Positions 6,120-14,337 of a stretch of DNA of 16,248 nt are shown piece after piece. Under the pieces are notes generated by a model that saw only the letters and a list, made by a program, of their open reading frames with translations, was not told where the DNA came from and made no database searches. Numbering within the stretch: position 1 is the first letter of the stretch; every line of letters begins with the position of its first letter. Position numbers and translations under genes: made by a program. The DNA is from JBBPYR01 sp038199755. Lineage in GTDB: Bacteria; Chloroflexota; Ktedonobacteria; Ktedonobacterales; Ktedonobacteraceae. The stretch is taken from positions 1-16,248 of the forward strand of contig JBBPYR010000173.1 of NCBI GenBank assembly GCA_038199755.1. The letters run 5' to 3'.

Positions 6120-7724
6120 ATGACCGCAAGCAATGATCTATTGACCCTGTCATCATTTCGACAGCTAGCCAATCTCGCCGCCTTTCGTGCCGTGCTCATC
6201 CCAGGAGACCTGGGGCCGCTAGAACGTGCAGAAGAGCAGGCCCTCTATGATTTTGTGGAACGTGGCGGCGGCTTACTCTGTGTGGGTAACGCCTTGGAAG
6301 CGTACCATGAATATCCTCTTCTGGCAGAGGTGATCGGCCCCGTCTATGGCTTCTGCACGCCGCGCACAGAAATTATCGCGCATGTTGCCGACGAGACACA
6401 TTGCATTACGCGCCGCGCTGATGCCTCTTTTGCTTTTACTGAGCCTTGCTATCTTCTAAAGCACATCCCCGCTGATGCCCACATGTTGTGGCGGACCATG
6501 TGGCATTATGCGCCGCATACGCTGGCCTACGCGCGCGAATTTGGCAAGGGGCACGTCTTTTGCACCGTGCTTGGCTCGTCAACTGCGACCCAGCAGCATC
6601 CTGTCTACCAACAGATGCTAGCACGTGCCGCCCGTTACGCTAGCGAGGGTGAGCGCGCTGAACGCACGATCAACGTGGCGATGATTGGCTATGGTGCGAT
6701 TGGCTTTGAGCATGGCACCGCCATTAGCAATGTGCCGGGGTTACACTATTCCCTCGTGTGTGATCGCAATGAAACACGTCTGCAGACTGCTCGCGAAGCC
6801 TTTCCCAGCGTACGTACCTGCACCGACCTCGCACAGGTGGCTGTAGACCCCACGATTGATATGGTCATCGTCTCGACGCCTCCCAATACGCATGCCGCCA
6901 TCTCGATGCAGATGTTAGAGGCAGGCAAACACGTCGTAACGGAAAAGCCATTCTGTATTACCACCGCCGAAGCTGACGCCATGATTGAGCTTGCCAAAGA
7001 GCGGCAGCGCATGTTGACGATCTACCAATGTCGTCGCTGGGACCCTGATTATCTTGCTATCAAGCGTGTGCTCGCGCAAGATATCATTGGCCCCGTTTTC
7101 CACCTGGAGACATTCATTGGTGGCTATGCCCACCCCTGCGATTATTGGCACTCACATGAGCCAGTTTCGGGTGGCGTCTTCTATGACTGGGGTTCACACT
7201 ATCTGGACTGGATACTCAACCTCATACCTGACCCTGTGGTGAGTGTACGCGGCGTAGAGCATAAACGCGTCTGGCATGACGTGACCAACGCCGATCAATC
7301 CAGCGTCTATCTTCGTTTTGCTGGTGGGCAAGAGGCAGAGTTCATGCACTCTGACATTGCCGCTGCCCTAAAACCGAAGTGGTACATTCTCGGTGAGCGC
7401 GGAGCCATCGTCGGCGATTGGCGGCAGGAAACAATCAAAACGCGCCGCTGGTCCGGTGATCTGGATGAGCAACGCCTAGCCCCATCAGAAGCCTTACCCT
7501 CCCTGCGTGTCATGACGCGTGACGTAGGCGATACTATCCATGAACAACATCTGTCACTTCCGCCCTCACCATCGTTCGCTTTTCATCGCAACATCGCCGA
7601 TCATCTACACTCCGGCGAGCTGCTAGCCGTTTCGCCGCAAGAGGCCCGTCGCAATATCGCAATCATGGAGGCCGCCAAACGCTCCGCCGAAAACGGCGGC
7701 GAAACCATAACCCTCCTCTGCTAA
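6120..7724 (+). CDS. ThuA-like domain fused to Gfo/Idh/MocA oxidoreductase
   Basis: The 534-residue protein joins two domains often linked with sugar metabolism. Residues of about 20-175 resemble a ThuA/class I glutamine-amidotransferase-like fold (VLIPGD at 25-30, FVERGGGLLCVGN at 45-57, GKGHVFCTVLG at 142-152). The first strand of a standard ThuA domain appears to be missing. Residues of about 184-534 are an NAD(P)-dependent Gfo/Idh/MocA oxidoreductase. It has GYGAIG (190-195) for dinucleotide binding, EKPF (275-278) with the conserved lysine, and GGVFYDWGSHYLD (351-363), where Asp356 and His360 fit the D-x-x-x-H catalytic pattern. Enzymes of this type oxidise or epimerise sugars, inositols or amino-sugars; the substrate is not evident. 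GAGGAG (6102-6107) lies 12 bases before the ATG, with a T-rich spacer. No signal peptide is seen, so it is cytoplasmic. The truncated transporter downstream may once have supplied a substrate. Confidence 0.9.
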   Translation: MTASNDLLTLSSFRQLANLAAFRAVLIPGDLGPLERAEEQALYDFVERGGGLLCVGNALEAYHEYPLLAEVIGPVYGFCTPRTEIIAHVADETHCITRRADASFAFTEPCYLLKHIPADAHMLWRTMWHYAPHTLAYAREFGKGHVFCTVLGSSTATQQHPVYQQMLARAARYASEGERAERTINVAMIGYGAIGFEHGTAISNVPGLHYSLVCDRNETRLQTAREAFPSVRTCTDLAQVAVDPTIDMVIVSTPPNTHAAISMQMLEAGKHVVTEKPFCITTAEADAMIELAKERQRMLTIYQCRRWDPDYLAIKRVLAQDIIGPVFHLETFIGGYAHPCDYWHSHEPVSGGVFYDWGSHYLDWILNLIPDPVVSVRGVEHKRVWHDVTNADQSSVYLRFAGGQEAEFMHSDIAAALKPKWYILGERGAIVGDWRQETIKTRRWSGDLDEQRLAPSEALPSLRVMTRDVGDTIHEQHLSLPPSPSFAFHRNIADHLHSGELLAVSPQEARRNIAIMEAAKRSAENGGETITLLC

Positions 7725-7788
7725 CACCCACCCACGAGGGACATCCCTACTGAGTATTGCTGCATTTCCAGATATTTCCGCAAAACAC

Positions 7789-7817
7789 TTGAAATAGAGC
7801 ATTTTTTCATGCATACT
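7789..7817 (+). promoter_or_regulatory. Promoter upstream of the broken MFS transporter
   Basis: TTGAAA (7789-7794) and CATACT (7812-7817) are separated by 17 bases, matching five and four of six consensus positions. The only coding sequence downstream is the truncated transporter, whose remaining homology begins about 35 bases after the expected transcript start. Confidence 0.5.
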
Positions 7818-7858
7818 TAAGAATGTGTAAACCCATCTTTTCATCCTAGCGAAGTGGG

Positions 7859-8608
7859 GCTCAACTGGATCCTGTTGCAGGCACAATCGCCGCCTTCACC
7901 ACCAACTTTGTAGGTTTTGTGGCACGTCCAATTGGCGGTGCCTTTTTCGGCTGGTTCGGTGATAAGGTTGGGCGCAAATCGACGCTGGTTGCGACCCTCT
8001 TACTGATGGGTATCGCCACCACTCTCATGGGTGTGCTCCCCGGTTATGCCTCAATTGGTATTGCGGCCCCTATCTTGCTTTCAATACTGCGCTTCTTGCA
8101 GGGCGCGGGTGTTGGCGGCGAATGGGGCGGCTCCGTGCTACTTTCGATGGAGTACGGTGACGAGCGACGACGCGGCTTCTGGGCAAGTTGGACACAGACA
8201 GGCGTGCCTATCGGTCTCGCACTGGCCGCCCTCGCGGTTGTCCTATTCAAAGGCATCTTCCTAGGCGAGGCTTTCAACTCTATCGGCTGGCGTTTCCCCT
8301 TCATCAGCAGTGCTCTGCTGATCATTGTCGGCTTGATTATCCGCCTTCGTATTCTGGAGACACCCACTTTTGCTAAGATCAAGAGTGAGCGTCGTGTCGC
8401 CAAAGTACCGTTGGTAGAGGTGTTCCGCTATCACTGGCGCGAAATCGCACTCAGCGCACTATTACGCTCCGGTGAACAGGCTCCCTTCTACATCTTCACG
8501 ACCTTTGTGCTGTCATATGGTGTCAAGGCGTTAGGATTGAGTACCAACCTATGCTATAGGGAACGACATGATAACGCTGATCCTGCATATTCTGGATTCG
8601 CAAATTGA
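7859..8608 (+). pseudogene. Truncated MFS transporter of the MHS (metabolite:H+ symporter) type
   Basis: The readable frame gives DPVAGTIAAFTTNFVGFVAR, then RPIGGAFFGWFGDKVGRKS, the family's second-helix region and the loop 2-3 signature G-x-x-x-D-x-x-G-R-K. It then shows RFLQGAGVGGEWGGSVLLS, the MHS helix 4-5 signature. Intact members have about 430-470 residues; only about 245 remain. The first helix and its start codon are absent: a stop in this frame lies at 7847-7849, and the GTG at 7919 falls inside a helix, so it is an unlikely true start. At the far end, homology stops after ALGLSTN (about 8550). The frame then gives a short unrelated tail ending in SGFAN and a stop at 8606-8608, with the last six helices gone. 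A promoter survives upstream. The 3' end faces the convergent esterase gene 21 bases away, so deletion at this boundary is likely. It could be expressed as a fragment but cannot be a working transporter. Confidence 0.85.
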
Positions 8609-8629
8609 TGAGAGGAGAATGAGTGAATC

Positions 8630-10057
8630 TTACCCTCCCCACTGAAGCCAGAGCAATGCATGATAGAGTTGCACTTGCCAGACGCGCCACGCATGATAGC
8701 CCTCTTGAAGATCGAAGGTGTAGGGAATGTGCAATTTCGTCAATTCCTGTGCGAATTGTTTAGCCTCAGTGATATAAGGATGGTCTTTCGTCGCTGCTCC
8801 TAGATAGAAGTGCAACTTCCAGGCCTCTTTTTTGTTGGGCAGCACCAGTGCAGGGCTGTTCTGCTGTAACACACTTGCTTTATTTCCCCAAATGGCACCT
8901 TCTGCATAATAATAGCCACCCAAGGAAATGATCGAGCCAAAGATGTTAGGATGATGAATGCCGATATTCGCTGCACCAAAGCCGCCCATTGAAAGCCCGC
9001 CTATCGCCCGATGTCTGGCATCGGCAATGGTGCGGTATTTCTTGTCCACATACGGAACCAGTTCGTTGACGACCGAGGTCTCGATATTCTGCTGGTGATC
9101 AAAACTATTGCCCCATTCGCTTGGTGCCCTTGCACGACCATTTCCATCGGGCAATACGAGGATCAGGTCAGCAATTTTGCCGAGGGAGATCAGCGTATTT
9201 ACTGATTGATCGGCTTTTCCTCCCTTGATCCAGTCAATTGCTGTACCCGGTGAGCCATGCAACAGGTACAACGTGGGATACCGTTTCGCTGTTGCCTGCG
9301 CTGTCATATAGGATGGGGGCAAGTAGACCAGAAACGCTTTCTTTTGTCCGCCCAAGATCGGGCTCGTCATTTCATCTTGTATGACGGTACCAAACATATA
9401 ACTTCGTCCATTGGGAAGCGTGGGGAGAACATGCAGGCCAAGATCGGGCGAAAAGAGAAAAAGATCACCTGACCCACTGGCTAGCACGATGAGTCCTAGC
9501 ATTGTAATAGTGCCTGCTAAGGTGAAGATGAGCTTTCGCCCACTTCTTGCTGGCGCAATGGGTGCCTGTACATACGATGGTCCACTCTGTCGTCGTTGCC
9601 AAAGCTTCTGCGCGACCTGAAAAGGCGGGTCCAAAAGTACTTCTCCCAAAGCACCGCCAATTGCTGCACCAATAAAAGCACACACTAGCGCGAGCGCGAG
9701 CATGAGCAAGGTCGTGTGAAAAAGCACTGCACCGTTCAATGGTTCCAAACCACCACCTGGGTCGTACACAGGCTGTTGCTCTGCATGAAGAAATCCCAAC
9801 AGGTATACTGAGAAAAAAGCTCCACTCGCCCCTATCATGGCCCCTAAACGCTTTCGTAGCACAAACATGGCCAGCAATGCAGCAGCAGCAGTCATCATGA
9901 GTGCTGCGATCAGTTGCGCACGTAGCACGTCAAGTCCAGCGGCCAGTAGCAAAGAAACACCCTGTCCGACGAAGGGATCATGTAAGAGAAGGATGCCACA
10001 GAGCAGTGCTAGCAAACAAGACAGCGCGGAGAGAAGCGTACCTCTAAAACGTTTCAT
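8630..10057 (-). CDS. Multi-pass membrane protein with C-terminal alpha/beta-hydrolase esterase domain
   Basis: Of 475 residues, the first 195 or so carry about five hydrophobic helices (roughly 8-28, 43-67, 72-92, 112-137, 176-194). The rest is an esterase of the FrmB/esterase D type. LLHGSPG (265-271) supplies the oxyanion loop. Ser356 lies in GGLSMGG, Asp425 in AATKDHP and His455 in YHAWR, giving a complete triad. The domain probably lies on the outer face, though topology was not proven. GAGGA lies 8 bases before the ATG, and the upstream gene ends only 19 bases away, so the two genes form one operon with likely translational coupling. That gene encodes an aminoacyl-phosphatidylglycerol synthase-like protein. 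Hydrolases that remove the amino acid from such lipids (AhyD type) are known next to the synthases in Enterococcus and Actinobacteria, so this role is a reasonable inference. A general carboxylesterase or mycolyltransferase-like role is the alternative. Confidence 0.9.
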   Translation of the reverse strand: MKRFRGTLLSALSCLLALLCGILLLHDPFVGQGVSLLLAAGLDVLRAQLIAALMMTAAAALLAMFVLRKRLGAMIGASGAFFSVYLLGFLHAEQQPVYDPGGGLEPLNGAVLFHTTLLMLALALVCAFIGAAIGGALGEVLLDPPFQVAQKLWQRRQSGPSYVQAPIAPARSGRKLIFTLAGTITMLGLIVLASGSGDLFLFSPDLGLHVLPTLPNGRSYMFGTVIQDEMTSPILGGQKKAFLVYLPPSYMTAQATAKRYPTLYLLHGSPGTAIDWIKGGKADQSVNTLISLGKIADLILVLPDGNGRARAPSEWGNSFDHQQNIETSVVNELVPYVDKKYRTIADARHRAIGGLSMGGFGAANIGIHHPNIFGSIISLGGYYYAEGAIWGNKASVLQQNSPALVLPNKKEAWKLHFYLGAATKDHPYITEAKQFAQELTKLHIPYTFDLQEGYHAWRVWQVQLYHALLWLQWGG

Positions 10058-10076
10058 AGGTATATCCTCACGATGA

Positions 10077-11849
10077 TTAGAGTGTTAAACTCCTGCTAAT
10101 CGTGCGTTCTGGTGCGGCGGGCAGTATGCTTTCGCGGGCTGCCCGTACACGCGGTCTCCACACTTTCAGGGTGTGATAAAGGGCTGTCAGTAAGCTTGTC
10201 TCCTGCTCATGGGCACGATAGAGGGCCCAAGCAACGGCGGGCAGTTTGAGCGTGCTCGAATAGGTGAGGTAACGGCTCTCCCATTTCGGCTGAAATTTCT
10301 TTTTGAAGGTGAAAAGCGATTGTTTTCCCGTCGTGCCAAAGCGATTGTTGAGAAAGTCGATACTACTCTCCAAAAGTGTTTCATCTGCTGGGTTGTTATG
10401 GCTGAGAGGAGCAAGTCCCAGGCTGACCATCATCGCCCCACGCTCTTGCAGGGAAAAGATGGAGCGTGCAAGCAGCAGTTCCATGGTACCAGGGGTGGAA
10501 TGCTCCCCTCGACGCATGAGATCAAGCCCCCATCCCTTGCGTCCATAAATGGGCACAAAGGTAACGAATGCTTGTACTGTGTCGTTCGCATCAACAGCGA
10601 GTGCGTATACCTGTTCAGCGTCACCACACCTAGCGAACTGCCCCATACTAAAGCCTTTTTCGCTTCCCCCTTTCGCTGCCAGCCATGCGCGTGAAATGTG
10701 CTCCATCTGCGCAAGGTAGTTCGCGTTTTGGATCGGACCATACGAAAGGACAATGCTGATGCCATCCTTCTCTGCTCGTTTTGCGCTCGTGCGTACATTT
10801 GCCATGCTTTTTCCTGCCAGGGTAAATGTACGAGTATCAATAATGGCATCTTCGCCAATTTTTATCTGATGCAAACCAGCAATCCGATAGAGATCAAGCA
10901 AATCATCACGTATCTGCCAAAACAAGACCGTCCAATCTTGATCGTGGCAGAAAAGCAGAAATTCTTGAATGGTGGTGAGCATATCTTCTTCTGGCCCAAT
11001 GGGGTCTCCAGCGACCACGGCTGTGCTCCCTTCCAGGACATAACTAATGCACGCTGTTCCCGAAGTTGAGAAAAAGAATGACTTGCTTCTGTCGAGAGCA
11101 AAGTAGGAGATAGAACTTCTCCCGTATATGCGCGTGAGGCGGCTTGCACGAGAACGCTCCTCCTCATTAGGCAGAAGAACCGCAGCAATGGGGTGCAGCA
11201 GTTGTGCGATGCCATACAGGACAGCACAGACGCACAGCAAGGGTAAGGCATGACCGAAGACGATTGCCTGTGTGGGCGGAAGCAGTGCGACTGCGTGCGA
11301 GTGGATCAGGAAACTCACAAGTGGTGGCTCGATTACAGAGCGGTCGAACACCGGCTCGAACTGCTGATAAAAGAACACGAATCCACCAATGGAGTAAAGA
11401 GTGACAATGCCTAAACCTGTTATCAATGCCAAGTATCCTCGTCGAATGGAAGGAGGATCACTTTTTGCACGGAAACAAGACACACAAAGCAGCACGACGA
11501 GCGCGAGTGAGGCATTTGCTAGTGTTATAAACACTGAACCGTTACTCAACATCTGTAGCATACTGGATAAAACGAGGAGCAGAATACTGATACCCCATGC
11601 TTGCCGTTTGCCTCGTGTCACGCCAGCAGCGAGCATAAGCAAGAAAAAACCGATGACTACTACTAGCTTATGGCTACCGTGAAGACTGTCCCCCGTCCAG
11701 GCACCAAGTAATACATCCCAGTTGGGCCGAGGAATGATGATAGAGAGCATATCAGCACATCCAGCTAGTCCCACCGTCAATCCTATTATACGGCGGATGT
11801 TACTTTGAAATCGTTGCGCTGGAAGCAAGGAAAAAGAGATTTTTTTCAT
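10077..11849 (-). CDS. Aminoacyl-phosphatidylglycerol synthase-like protein (MprF C-terminal domain, DUF2156)
   Basis: MprF-type enzymes move lysine, alanine or arginine from aminoacyl-tRNA to phosphatidylglycerol, which lowers the negative charge of the membrane and protects against cationic peptides. This protein has 590 residues. About six or seven hydrophobic helices fill residues 19-222, fewer than the 14 of full MprF, so the flippase part is shortened. The synthase domain spans about 240-540. Its motifs are SYFALDRSKSFFF (248-260) with GSTAVVAGDPIGP (274-286), AKRAEKDG (356-363), WGLDLMRRG with PGTMELLLA (440-461), SLGLAPLS (476-483), and FKKKFQPKWESRYLTY (515-530). The last three are the most diagnostic. 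The amino acid used cannot be told. The Shine-Dalgarno site is weak (GAG about 9 bases upstream), and a T run precedes the ATG. It is the first gene of a two-gene operon with the esterase and diverges from a two-component system. Confidence 0.92.
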   Translation of the reverse strand: MKKISFSLLPAQRFQSNIRRIIGLTVGLAGCADMLSIIIPRPNWDVLLGAWTGDSLHGSHKLVVVIGFFLLMLAAGVTRGKRQAWGISILLLVLSSMLQMLSNGSVFITLANASLALVVLLCVSCFRAKSDPPSIRRGYLALITGLGIVTLYSIGGFVFFYQQFEPVFDRSVIEPPLVSFLIHSHAVALLPPTQAIVFGHALPLLCVCAVLYGIAQLLHPIAAVLLPNEEERSRASRLTRIYGRSSISYFALDRSKSFFFSTSGTACISYVLEGSTAVVAGDPIGPEEDMLTTIQEFLLFCHDQDWTVLFWQIRDDLLDLYRIAGLHQIKIGEDAIIDTRTFTLAGKSMANVRTSAKRAEKDGISIVLSYGPIQNANYLAQMEHISRAWLAAKGGSEKGFSMGQFARCGDAEQVYALAVDANDTVQAFVTFVPIYGRKGWGLDLMRRGEHSTPGTMELLLARSIFSLQERGAMMVSLGLAPLSHNNPADETLLESSIDFLNNRFGTTGKQSLFTFKKKFQPKWESRYLTYSSTLKLPAVAWALYRAHEQETSLLTALYHTLKVWRPRVRAARESILPAAPERTISRSLTL

Positions 11850-11874
11850 AAAAAGTGCTCAGCATTCTCATAAT

Positions 11875-11903
11875 GTTTTAGCGTAGAAGATGTTCATACA
11901 CAA
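11875..11903 (-). promoter_or_regulatory. Possible promoter of the aminoacyl-lipid operon
   Basis: Read on the minus strand, TTGTGT (11903-11898) and TAAAAC (11880-11875) are separated by 17 bases. Each is a partial match to consensus (three and four of six). A transcript would start about 20 bases before the ATG at 11849. The weak boxes would suit an activator-dependent promoter. Confidence 0.35.
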
Positions 11904-12143
11904 TGTAGACTTGTATTGTTTTTCAACCAAGACGGCTTCCTCTTAGGAAGACGTTTACGCCTCTTGTTTTCGCATATGAACTATTCCTCTCCCAGAGCAC
12001 ATGGGTAGGCAATAGATTTGTCTTTCAATCATAAGACCTCCTAACAAGGCATCGTTTCCTCAACTGTACGTGGGCGAGATGAGATGGGAATGAAAGGGAA
12101 GACGGCGTGGATTTCTTCTCATCATGACTTCATTTCTGTTTCC

Positions 12144-12149
12144 TATAAT
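12144..12149 (+). promoter_or_regulatory. -10 box of the two-component operon
   Basis: A perfect TATAAT lies 47 bases before the response-regulator start, but no good -35 box lies 16-18 bases upstream. This combination suggests a promoter needing an activator, possibly the response regulator itself. The strong Shine-Dalgarno GAGGAGG (12186-12192) follows in the leader. Confidence 0.5.
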
Positions 12150-12196
12150 GTAAGCAGGGCACTTTTCTACTGTGTTGCTCAAAGTGAGGAGGAAAT

Positions 12197-12874
12197 ATGC
12201 GTATTTTAGTGGCGGAAGATCACCCAACTCTGGGTCCAACACTGAAAACAAGCTTGGAAAGCTGCCGTTATGCGGTCGATCTCGTCAGTGATGGGGAAGA
12301 TGCCATTGCTCTCGGCACGTTAATTCCCTATGATCTCATCATTCTCGATGTGCTTCTTCCTGGCCTGACCGGATTTGAGGTGTGCAAATACCTGCGCGCA
12401 CACCACAAGAAAATTCCCATTTTGTTTCTTACCGCTCTTGGGGAAGTGGATGACCGTGTAACAGGACTTGATATGGGAGCCGATGATTATCTGGTGAAAC
12501 CATTTGCTTTTCGCGAACTAGAAGCACGTGTGCGTGCGCTTTTGCGTCGTGATAGTTCGGAGAAGACAAAGGTATTGCGTTTCATGGATATTGCACTCGA
12601 TACGGCTACCCATGAAGCCGCTCGTGGTGAAAGAAGCATTACCCTTTCCAGTAAAGAGTATGCATTGCTAGAATTTTTCATGTATCGTCCCCGACAGGTA
12701 CTCAGCCGAACCACGATTGCGGAGCATGTCTGGGATTATGACGCGGAGCATCTCTCAAATGTGATCGATGTCTACATTCGCTATCTGCGTAACAAACTTT
12801 GTGCCGCAGGAGAACCAGATGTCATCCAGACCATTCGCGGTTCAGGTTATCAACTAAAGGAGCCAGAGAAGTGA
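12197..12874 (+). CDS. OmpR/PhoB-family response regulator
   Basis: The 225-residue protein has a receiver domain (about 1-118) and a winged-helix DNA-binding domain (about 128-222). The receiver carries the acid pair Glu7-Asp8, the phospho-acceptor Asp51 in ILDVLLPG, Thr79 and Lys101 in YLVKPF. The output domain shows LSSKEYALLEFFM (about 149-161), VIDVYIRYLRNKL and the final IRGSGYQL, which are typical of OmpR-type regulators. GAGGAGG ends 4 bases before the ATG. The stop codon overlaps the GTG start of the sensor kinase by 4 bases, so the two are translationally coupled. The genes diverge from the aminoacyl-lipid synthase operon, which makes that operon the first candidate target, by analogy with peptide-sensing systems that control mprF in Gram-positive bacteria. 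The signal is unknown. Confidence 0.96.
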   Translation: MRILVAEDHPTLGPTLKTSLESCRYAVDLVSDGEDAIALGTLIPYDLIILDVLLPGLTGFEVCKYLRAHHKKIPILFLTALGEVDDRVTGLDMGADDYLVKPFAFRELEARVRALLRRDSSEKTKVLRFMDIALDTATHEAARGERSITLSSKEYALLEFFMYRPRQVLSRTTIAEHVWDYDAEHLSNVIDVYIRYLRNKLCAAGEPDVIQTIRGSGYQLKEPEK

Positions 12875-14337
12875 TACGCTTATTTCAGCGCCTTCGGCCT
12901 CCAGGTGTTCGTATTCAGCTGATGCTCTGGTATACGATTGTCTTTGCTTTGCTGATCCTTTTTTCGGACATTGTTCTCTACACACAACTTCGTAGCACCC
13001 TCATTGCCAGCTTGAACACGGCTTTGCAACTGCGTAGCCAACAAATAGCGAGTGGTATATCCAACGATGGTGCCTCCATCACGATACGTGATGTTACTGG
13101 TGATCTTTCTGGTTCTGATACTATTGCGCCAGACATGCCAGATGCCTCAATAGACGTTGATTTTGGGTCGTTAGTGCGTATCTTAAACAGTAAGGGGCAA
13201 ATGCTGCGTATTTCTCCCGCGTTTCGTACTCTGATTGTACCCCCGACAAGTGTTATGCAATCTTTGCATGGAAGTGATTGGCAAGGCAATGTGATGACTC
13301 GTGATGGGCAAGAAGTGCGCTTGTATAGTGTTCCCTTAACAGAAAATGGGACACCTTTTGCCGTCATCCAGGTTGGCGAGTCTCTGACACAGGTGAATAC
13401 CGCTTTGCGCAGCCTTTTTCTCGAACTCCTTCTCATTGCGCCATTCATCTTACTGCTGGGTGCTGTTGGTAGCTACTGGCTAGGTATTCACGCTTTTGCG
13501 CCGATGAACCGCCTAATACAGACCGCACAACGCATCAAAGCTGGCGACCTGCATCAGCGTGTGCCTGTCCCTCGTGCTTATGATGAAGTACGCGCTCTTG
13601 CACTCACGCTTAACGAGATGATCGAACATCTGGATCAGACCTTTACACGACAGCGGCGCTTTGTCGCTGACGCCTCGCACGAGTTACGTACTCCTGTAAC
13701 TGCTATTCGTAGCATGACCGAACTGGCACAATTGAAAACGCTCACGGTAGAAGAATATGAGCATACGTTTGATACGATTAACAAAGAGGCGGAGCGTTTG
13801 GGGCATCTCATTAGCGACCTGTTGGCGTTAGCCCGTGCTGACGAGAGGCGAGTCATGCTTGAGCAAGAAGCAATACGCCTCGATACGCTTGTCGAAGCGG
13901 TCGTCGCAAATGCTGAAGGACTGGCACTTGAGCGTGGTGTGAGCTTACAGGTGCATGCCTCAGAGCCGATTACTATTTGCGGTGATGAAGCGCGGCTGAT
14001 TCAAGCGGTGATAAATGTGCTCGATAACGCGTTGCTCTATACCGATGCTGGTGGACAGGTTACAGTGAGGGTTGAGGCGACCTCCACACATGCGCTCCTT
14101 ACCATTTCCGATACGGGGATAGGAATTGCGCCAGAACATCTTCCCCACATCTTTGAACGTTTCTATCGTGCTGATCCAGCCCGTGTACGCAAAGAGGGCA
14201 ATAGTAGTGGCTTAGGATTAGCGATTGTCGAATGGACCATTCATGCTCACAAAGGGACGATTGCTGTTGAAAGTCAGCTCGGGTTGGGGTCAACGTTTAT
14301 CGTCAGCCTCCCGCGTGTAAGCATGCTAAGTCAATAA
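12871..14337 (+). CDS. Membrane sensor histidine kinase (HAMP-HisKA-HATPase)
   Basis: The 488-residue kinase begins with a short cytoplasmic stretch. TM1 is at about 17-37, an extracellular sensor region of about 145 residues follows, TM2 is at about 182-206, and a HAMP linker runs at about 207-255. The HisKA domain has His270 in FVADASHELRTP. The ATPase domain shows the N box VINVLDNALLY (Asn382, Asn386), the G1 box DTGIGIA (from 414), the F box IFERFYRAD and the G2 box GLGLAI (from 447). Start choice: GTG at 12871 overlaps the regulator's stop codon, and AAAGGAG (12856-12862) lies 8 bases upstream. A longer in-frame start at 12799 would add residues that only shadow the regulator gene. The sensor region shows no clear PAS fold or cysteine pair. 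It is the partner of the response regulator just upstream. Confidence 0.96.
   Translation: MIRLFQRLRPPGVRIQLMLWYTIVFALLILFSDIVLYTQLRSTLIASLNTALQLRSQQIASGISNDGASITIRDVTGDLSGSDTIAPDMPDASIDVDFGSLVRILNSKGQMLRISPAFRTLIVPPTSVMQSLHGSDWQGNVMTRDGQEVRLYSVPLTENGTPFAVIQVGESLTQVNTALRSLFLELLLIAPFILLLGAVGSYWLGIHAFAPMNRLIQTAQRIKAGDLHQRVPVPRAYDEVRALALTLNEMIEHLDQTFTRQRRFVADASHELRTPVTAIRSMTELAQLKTLTVEEYEHTFDTINKEAERLGHLISDLLALARADERRVMLEQEAIRLDTLVEAVVANAEGLALERGVSLQVHASEPITICGDEARLIQAVINVLDNALLYTDAGGQVTVRVEATSTHALLTISDTGIGIAPEHLPHIFERFYRADPARVRKEGNSSGLGLAIVEWTIHAHKGTIAVESQLGLGSTFIVSLPRVSMLSQ

Larger units (their letters stand above)
11850..12196. other. Divergent regulatory region between lipid operon and two-component system
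   Basis: This 347-base stretch has no convincing gene. It carries a possible minus-strand promoter near 11875-11903, a perfect inverted repeat CTTCCT-CTT-AGGAAG at 11936-11950, and a plus-strand -10 box at 12144-12149. The middle (about 11955-12110) shows no structure I can support. The inverted repeat is a candidate operator because it sits between the two promoters, about 33 bases upstream of the minus-strand -35 box. Confidence 0.5.

Noticed and set aside
7919..8608. The MFS frame as an intact short transporter starting at GTG 7919
   Set aside because: The GTG falls inside a conserved helix, homology continues upstream of it to about 7865, and half of the family's helices are missing.
12799..12870. 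Earlier in-frame start for the sensor kinase
   Set aside because: The extra residues only mirror the overlapping regulator gene; the GTG at 12871 has a good ribosome site and a 4-base overlap.
13635..14293. Minus-strand open frames opposite the sensor kinase
   Set aside because: They are short, lack ribosome sites and known motifs, and lie wholly inside a well-supported gene.
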